A stretch of DNA of 19,145 bases from Clostridiales bacterium UBA6468. GTDB lineage: Bacteria > Bacillota > Clostridia > Oscillospirales > Oscillospiraceae. Below the pieces are notes generated by a model. That model saw nothing but the letters and a program-made list of their open reading frames with translations, ran no database searches and had not been told where the DNA came from. Below are positions 15,204-19,145 of the stretch, one piece after another (the stretch's first letter is position 1; each line of letters opens with the position of its first letter). Location: the NCBI GenBank assembly GCA_002436765.1, contig DJNI01000019.1:1-19145 (forward strand). Reading direction: 5' to 3'. The translations under genes and the position numbers were made by a program.

Positions 15204-15232
15204 TTGAAAGAAGCCTAACCGTCCGTTATCTC
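15204..15232 (+). promoter_or_regulatory. Possible promoter of the MocR-type gene
   Basis: TTGAAA (15204-15209, five of six -35 matches) and TATCTC (15227-15232, three of six -10 matches) are 17 bases apart. They lie in the 127-base gap between the P-type ATPase stop and the regulator start. No terminator was found in this gap. Confidence 0.35.
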
Positions 15233-15260
15233 AATTCCCCCCACCCAAGGAGAAAAAGTT

Positions 15261-16628
15261 ATGTTAACCTACGAGCTGAAAAAAACCCCGGGTGTTCCCC
15301 TGTACGAAGCGCTTTACCGCTGCATCCGGGGGGATATTCTGTCCGGGGCGCTGCGTCCCGGGGAAAAGCTGCCCTCCAAACGGGCGCTGGCGGAAAATTT
15401 GGAGATCAGCAAAATCACCGTGGAGGCCGCCTACAGCCAGCTGCTGTCCGAGGGCTACATCTGCTCAAAGGAGAAGGTGGGCTATTTCGTGGAGACGGTG
15501 GAGCGCCGCAACCCGGTGCCCGCCGCACCGGCGCGCCGCCAGAAGGAGGATGCGCCATGCCTTCTTGACCTGACCGCCAACGGCACGGAGCAGTTTCCCT
15601 TCTCCGTCTGGTCGCGGTTGCAGCGGGAGGTGATGCTGGACTTTGGGGAAGCGCTTCTCGCGCCCCTGCCCAACCGGGGCGTCCCGGAGCTGCGGCAGGC
15701 CATTGCCGGGCATCTGGCGGCCTTCCGGGGCATGCGGGTGGATCCGGAAAACATCCTGATCGGCGCGGGAACGGACTTTCTGTACAATCTCCTGATTCAG
15801 CTGCTGGGGCGGGAGAAGGTCTACGCCGTGGAGGAACCGGGCTACGGGAAAATCCGGAAAATCTACGCCGCCGGGGGCGTTCAGACCGTCAGCGCCGCCA
15901 TGGACGACCGGGGCGTTCTCCCGGAGAGTCTCGCCGGCGCCGACGTGCTGCACATTTCCCCCTCCCACCACTTTCCCACCGGCATCGTCACCCCGGTGAG
16001 CCGGAGACGGGAGCTGCTGGACTGGGCAAATGGGGGCGAAAAATGGATCATCGAGGACGACTACGACTCGGAATTTCGTTTCGACGCCCACCCTGTGCCT
16101 GCCATGCAGTCCCTGGACGACGGCGGGCGGGTGATCTACATGAACAGCTTCTCCAAGAGCCTTGCGCCCTCCATCCGAATCAGCTACATGGTGCTGCCCG
16201 CAGGACTGATGGCGGCGTTCCAGCAGAAGCTGGGGTTCTACAGCTGCACCGTCCCCAGCTTTGAGCAATACACGCTGGCGCGCTTTTTAAGCCGGGGCTT
16301 CTTTGAAAAGCACATCAACCGAATGCGGAAATTCTACAAAAACCGCCGGAACACCGTGGTTTCCCTGCTGGAAAATTGCAGCTTTTCGGGCAAATTGACC
16401 ATTCAGGAACAGGACGCGGGGCTGCATTTTCTGCTGAAGGTTGACACGCCCCTCTCCGATCAGGCGCTGACGGACAGATTAGCGGCGCTGGGCATTCGGG
16501 TCAGAGCCTTGAGCAGCTACTACCACGACCAATCGGAGGACTTACACTGTCTGGTAATCAACTACTCCGGCATGAAAGAAGAACGTCTGGACGCGGCGCT
16601 GGCGGCGATAGCTCAAGAATGGACATAG
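15261..16628 (+). CDS. MocR-family transcriptional regulator (GntR domain plus aminotransferase fold)
   Basis: This 455-residue PLP-dependent regulator has a GntR winged helix at about residues 10-77 (PLYEALYRCIRGDILSGALRPGEKLPSKRALAENLEISKITVEAAYSQL in outline). It is joined to a class I aminotransferase-like domain. The PLP site is preserved: EDDYDSEFRF and the Schiff-base lysine K299 in NSFSKSLAPSIR. Such regulators sense PLP or an amine and often control vitamin B6, taurine or GABA genes. None of those lies next to it here, so the target is unknown. AAGGAG precedes the ATG by eight bases. It has full family length. It is transcribed in the same direction as its neighbours, whereas many MocR genes are divergent from their targets. 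Confidence 0.9.
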   Translation: MLTYELKKTPGVPLYEALYRCIRGDILSGALRPGEKLPSKRALAENLEISKITVEAAYSQLLSEGYICSKEKVGYFVETVERRNPVPAAPARRQKEDAPCLLDLTANGTEQFPFSVWSRLQREVMLDFGEALLAPLPNRGVPELRQAIAGHLAAFRGMRVDPENILIGAGTDFLYNLLIQLLGREKVYAVEEPGYGKIRKIYAAGGVQTVSAAMDDRGVLPESLAGADVLHISPSHHFPTGIVTPVSRRRELLDWANGGEKWIIEDDYDSEFRFDAHPVPAMQSLDDGGRVIYMNSFSKSLAPSIRISYMVLPAGLMAAFQQKLGFYSCTVPSFEQYTLARFLSRGFFEKHINRMRKFYKNRRNTVVSLLENCSFSGKLTIQEQDAGLHFLLKVDTPLSDQALTDRLAALGIRVRALSSYYHDQSEDLHCLVINYSGMKEERLDAALAAIAQEWT

Positions 16629-16635
16629 ATTTCCC

Positions 16636-16664
16636 TTGCCTTTTCCGTGGGCGGAGGGTATAAT
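16636..16664 (+). promoter_or_regulatory. Promoter of the ADP-ribosylglycohydrolase-like gene
   Basis: TTGCCT (16636-16641, four of six -35 matches) and a perfect TATAAT (16659-16664) have a 17-base spacer. They lie immediately after the MocR stop codon, giving a leader of about 28 bases. Confidence 0.65.
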
Positions 16665-16699
16665 AGGCGGAAGAAGATATTTGCGGGGGAGGGACAGAT

Positions 16700-17800
16700 A
16701 TGGCCGTTTCGCAGTCGTCATACCGTGGGTGCCTGCTGGGACTGGCAGTGGGGGACGCCATGGGATACACCGTGGACAACCGCAGCTGGCAGGAGATTCA
16801 GGAGGACTACGGCCCCAACGGCCTGCTGGGCTACGATCTGGTCAACGGCTATGCCGACGTCACCTCCTATACCCAGCTGGCGGCATTTACCTGCAACGGC
16901 TTGCTGTTCGGCCTGACCCGGGGGCAGATGCTGGGGAAAATGGCGCCATTCATCAAATACGTGGGCATGAGCAGCCGGGAATGGGCTGCCTCTCAGCGCC
17001 CGTGGGGACGCCCCACCCGGAATTACTGCTGGCTTCTGCGGAAAGCCGAGCTGTGCCGCCGCCACTGCATGGATACCCGAATGCTGGACACCCTCAGCCG
17101 TCCCGCCCTGGGAACCCCCGAAACCCCCGCCAACAATTATGACGGCCCCGGCGGCATCACCACCGCCATCGGCGTGGGACTGTTCTTCCACGAGGATCGC
17201 ACCGACCAGCATGAGATCGACCTGCTGGGGGCGGAAGCGGTGGCGCTGACCCAGGGAAGCCCTTCGGCGTTTCTTTCCGGGGCGGTACTGTCGCACATCA
17301 TGAGCCGTCTCATCCGTCAGCCCCATCTGCCCCTGAAACGGCTGGTGGTGGAGGCCGTGGAGGCCGTGAAGGAGCAGTTCGGCCACCAGTACAGTCAGGC
17401 GTTTGAGGTCGCCACATTGGTGCGCCACGCCATCACCTACTCGGAATCCCCCAATCTCAGAGCCGTGGACGTGATGGAGCGTTTGGGCTGCGACAGCGCC
17501 GCCCAGGTGCTTGCCGGAGCCGTTTACACCTGCCTGACCAACTCCGCCGACTTTGACAGCGCCATGATCGCGGCGGTGAACCACTCCGGCCGCAGCGCCG
17601 CCGTGGGCGCCGTCACCGGCGCCATTCTGGGGGCGCGGCTGGGGGAGGAAGCCCTGCCGGACTTCTATATCGAGTGCCTGGAGCCTGCGGAAGTCCTGCG
17701 GGAGCTGGCGGACGACCTGTACACCGGCTGCCCCATGGAAAAAGGCAACAAGCTGTTCGATCTGGACTGGGATTACAAGTACCTCCACGGCGGACAGTAA
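16700..17800 (+). CDS. ADP-ribosylglycohydrolase-fold protein, catalytic metal ligands missing
   Basis: This 366-residue protein of the ADP-ribosylglycohydrolase (DraG/ARH) family opens with the hallmark GCLLGLAVGDAMG (10-22) and has family-like helices throughout. The magnesium-binding sites are altered. Where the family has (S/T)DDTQ, this protein has TSYTQ (55-59). Where the C-terminal motif is usually GGD(x)D, it has SGRSA (R298 and A300 replace the two Asp). A hydrolase needing two divalent metals should therefore be inactive, and the protein may instead bind ADP-ribose or a modified target, or act as a sensor (inference). GGAGGG lies before the ATG, and a promoter is present. The stop is followed by a terminator-like hairpin that overlaps the next gene's start. 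Confidence 0.82.
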   Translation: MAVSQSSYRGCLLGLAVGDAMGYTVDNRSWQEIQEDYGPNGLLGYDLVNGYADVTSYTQLAAFTCNGLLFGLTRGQMLGKMAPFIKYVGMSSREWAASQRPWGRPTRNYCWLLRKAELCRRHCMDTRMLDTLSRPALGTPETPANNYDGPGGITTAIGVGLFFHEDRTDQHEIDLLGAEAVALTQGSPSAFLSGAVLSHIMSRLIRQPHLPLKRLVVEAVEAVKEQFGHQYSQAFEVATLVRHAITYSESPNLRAVDVMERLGCDSAAQVLAGAVYTCLTNSADFDSAMIAAVNHSGRSAAVGAVTGAILGARLGEEALPDFYIECLEPAEVLRELADDLYTGCPMEKGNKLFDLDWDYKYLHGGQ

Positions 17801-17806
17801 CGGAAT

Positions 17807-17853
17807 ACATCCCCTCCCCAGGGCATAGGATGTCCCAGGGAGGGGATGTTTTT
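17807..17853 (+). terminator. Terminator-like hairpin overlapping the deacetylase gene's start
   Basis: ACATCCCCTCCC (17807-17818) pairs perfectly over 12 bp with GGGAGGGGATGT (17838-17849), followed by TTTT. It begins six bases after the preceding stop codon. The 3' arm contains both GGGAGG, the ribosome binding site, and the ATG at 17846. Read-through RNA would fold the start site away. Confidence 0.7.
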
Positions 17854-18628
17854 GCGAAAGCGGGATTTATTGATCTTATTGGCGGCGCTGACCGCGGCGG
17901 CGGTGACGGCGGTTGGGATTTTTTCGGGCAGCTCGCTGCCCACCGGCTCCTGGGGCTTAAGCTTCCGTCAGGAGGGCGCGCCGCCCATCGGCAACGCCGG
18001 AATCGACCAGCTGAAGCGGTACGACGCCGCGTACATTGGCAATACGTCGGAAAAGGTGCTGTACCTGACCTTTGACGCGGGCTACGAAAACGGCTGCACG
18101 GAGAAAATACTGGACGCCCTGCAAAAGCACAACGTCAAGGCCGCCTTTTTCCTCGTGGGCAACTACATCGAGAAAAACGCCGATCTGGTGCGCCGGATGA
18201 CGGAGGAAGGGCATATCGTAGGCAACCACACCATGCACCACTACGATATGAGCAAAATATCCGACAAAGCGGCGTTCACGAAGGAACTGCAGGATTTGGA
18301 GACGCTGTACAAGGACACCACCGGTCAGGACATGCCCAAATACTACCGCCCGCCCCAGGGAATATACAGTGAGGAGAACCTGCGCATGGCCCGGGAGCTG
18401 GGCTACCGGACGGTTTTCTGGAGCCTTGCCTACGTGGACTGGAACAACGACGCCCAGCCCACCCGGGAACAGGCCTTCGCCAAGCTGCTGCCGAGGACCC
18501 ACCCCGGCGCGGTGGTACTGCTGCACTCCACCTCCAGAACCAACGCAGAAATTCTCGACGAGCTGCTGACAAAGTGGGAAGAAGAGGGCTACCGCTTCGC
18601 CACGGTGGAGGAATTGTTTGCGTCATGA
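17846..18628 (+). CDS. PdaA-like polysaccharide deacetylase (delta-lactam biosynthetic type)
   Basis: This 260-residue NodB-type deacetylase has a membrane anchor or uncleaved signal at residues 7-26 (DLLILLAALTAAAVTAVGIF), so it acts outside the membrane on cell-wall sugar. The motifs fit PdaA: TFDAGYENG (D77), GNHTMHH (H128 and H132 as metal ligands), RPPQGIYS and VLLHSTSRTNAE. PdaA removes the acetyl group from N-acetylmuramate during muramic delta-lactam synthesis in the spore cortex, which suggests a spore-former or descendant, though the family also occurs elsewhere. The start is uncertain. ATG 17846 is only two bases from GGGAGGGG, while TTG at 17852 is eight bases from GGAGG and would trim two residues. 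Confidence 0.87.
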   Translation: MFLRKRDLLILLAALTAAAVTAVGIFSGSSLPTGSWGLSFRQEGAPPIGNAGIDQLKRYDAAYIGNTSEKVLYLTFDAGYENGCTEKILDALQKHNVKAAFFLVGNYIEKNADLVRRMTEEGHIVGNHTMHHYDMSKISDKAAFTKELQDLETLYKDTTGQDMPKYYRPPQGIYSEENLRMARELGYRTVFWSLAYVDWNNDAQPTREQAFAKLLPRTHPGAVVLLHSTSRTNAEILDELLTKWEEEGYRFATVEELFAS

Positions 18629-18641
18629 CGGAAAAGCACAA

Positions 18642-18670
18642 GCCGCCGCAAAGCTCAGCTTTGCGGCGGC
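18642..18670. terminator. Bidirectional terminator between convergent genes
   Basis: GCCGCCGCAAAGCT and AGCTTTGCGGCGGC form a perfect 14-bp inverted repeat around a single base (a practical loop uses the inner bases). It lies in the 51-base gap between the convergent deacetylase and zinc-ribbon genes. T-rich sequence follows at some distance on the plus side (CAGGTTTTT) and as CTTTTCC on the minus side. Confidence 0.75.
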
Positions 18671-18679
18671 CATTGTCTG

Positions 18680-19093
18680 TCAGGTTTTTCGGATAAACTT
18701 CTCTTTACACCGGGGGCAGGTGATGGCGATCTTTCCCTTTCCTCTGGGGACGCGCACCATCTGGCGGCATTTGGGGCAGTCAAAATAGCGGTTCCGTCTA
18801 TCCTTCAGGCGGGTAAAAAACTGGAGGAATTTCCGGTTTTCCTGATACCGCCTGTAGGTGTTCCGGGACAGGGTGCGGAAAATTGCCCAGATCATCAGGC
18901 CGTAGCTCAGCGCCCAGAAAACGATATTCGCCGGCATCGCCGTGACCCACACCGACAGCAGGCTGCAAAACAGACCCGCGCACAGAATTACCATATTCAG
19001 CCGGTCGGTACCGTAACGCCCGACCATAAAGCTGCGCAGTCCCGCCGAGAGCTTCGCGGAAAGCTGCCGGAGCCAGCTGCTGATCCCATTCAT
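18680..19093 (-). CDS. Small membrane protein with C-terminal zinc ribbon, function unknown
   Basis: This 137-residue protein has two adjacent hydrophobic helices (about MVILCAGLFCSLLSVWV and IVFWALSYGLMIWAIF), then a basic stretch rich in Arg/Lys, and a C-terminal zinc ribbon with CPKC (C106, C109) and CPRC (C126, C129). The arrangement suggests a membrane-anchored protein whose ribbon faces the cytoplasm. I do not recognise a named family. The ATG at 19093 is chosen because AAAGGTG lies six bases upstream; a GTG three codons earlier overlaps that site. The second copy of the 25-base repeat begins 28 bases upstream, so the repeat lies within or next to its promoter region. It faces the deacetylase gene convergently. 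Confidence 0.72.
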   Translation of the reverse strand: MNGISSWLRQLSAKLSAGLRSFMVGRYGTDRLNMVILCAGLFCSLLSVWVTAMPANIVFWALSYGLMIWAIFRTLSRNTYRRYQENRKFLQFFTRLKDRRNRYFDCPKCRQMVRVPRGKGKIAITCPRCKEKFIRKT

Positions 19094-19120
19094 AATAATC
19101 ACCTTTGCTAAGAGAAATGC

Positions 19121-19145
19121 TTATTAGGGAACCTCTGATTAAATC
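19121..19145. repeat. 25-base dispersed repeat, copy 2
   Basis: The core GGGAACCTCTGATTAAATC (19127-19145) ends the window. It matches 11182-11206 at 23 of 25 positions in the same orientation. It sits just upstream of the zinc-ribbon gene start. The repeat may continue past the window edge, so its full length is unknown. Confidence 0.6.

Noticed and set aside
16718..17788. A 356-codon open frame on the minus strand opposite the ADP-ribosylglycohydrolase-like gene
   Set aside because: The plus-strand protein has a promoter, ribosome binding site and family motifs; the opposite frame shows none.
1..19145. CRISPR arrays, tRNA or rRNA genes, phage attachment sites
   Set aside because: No regularly spaced repeats, no recognisable tRNA arms or rRNA segments and no integrase gene were seen on reading both strands.

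Overview
The window looks like a chromosomal segment of a fairly GC-rich Firmicute. The best guess is a gut anaerobe of the Clostridia (Oscillospirales-like), inferred from strong AGGAGG-type ribosome binding sites, tight operons, and typical Clostridia families: a delta-lactam de-N-acetylase, a MocR regulator, a CtpE-type P-ATPase, and a ribosomal-protection-like GTPase with a C-terminal NYN domain. No rRNA, tRNA or CRISPR was seen, and no species-level assignment is possible.

Layout. (1) 1-1056 is mobile-element debris, more AT-rich than the rest. A 3'-truncated IS256-family transposase (+) meets a frameshifted, truncated IS3-family orfA (-) at a near-perfect palindrome. (2) 1096-1554 (-) encodes a small PsiE-like membrane protein with its own promoter. 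(3) 1641-4181 (-) encodes an EF-G/Tet(M)-like GTPase fused to a Rae1/YacP-type NYN nuclease domain. (4) 4243-10025 (-) is an apparent six-gene operon: SAM methyltransferase, two permeases, two ATPases and a lipoprotein substrate-binding protein of the nickel/peptide ABC family. A paralogous methyltransferase (10214-10948, -) precedes it on its own promoter. Both methyltransferase promoters carry the same CCCCCCGGGGGG palindrome one base upstream of the -35 box. (5) 11182-11206 is one copy of a 25-base repeat; the second copy is the last 25 bases of the window. (6) 11234-11980 (-) is a third, unrelated-looking class I methyltransferase. (7) 12112-15133 (+) is a thiamine pyrophosphokinase followed by a CtpE-like P-type ATPase. 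(8) 15261-16628 (+) is a MocR/GntR-aminotransferase regulator. (9) 16700-18628 (+) is an ADP-ribosylglycohydrolase-fold protein that has lost its metal ligands, then a PdaA-like polysaccharide deacetylase. (10) 18680-19093 (-) is a membrane protein with a zinc ribbon.

How the genes may work together. The methyltransferase/ABC cluster reads as one co-regulated uptake system, possibly for nickel or a metal complex with a methylated small ligand (inference). The GTPase-NYN fusion suggests a factor that binds the ribosomal A site and carries an RNase to it. In two places (4189-4222 and 17807-17849) the downstream gene's ribosome binding site forms the 3' arm of a terminator-like hairpin after the upstream gene. 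This recurring design could prevent translation of read-through RNA.
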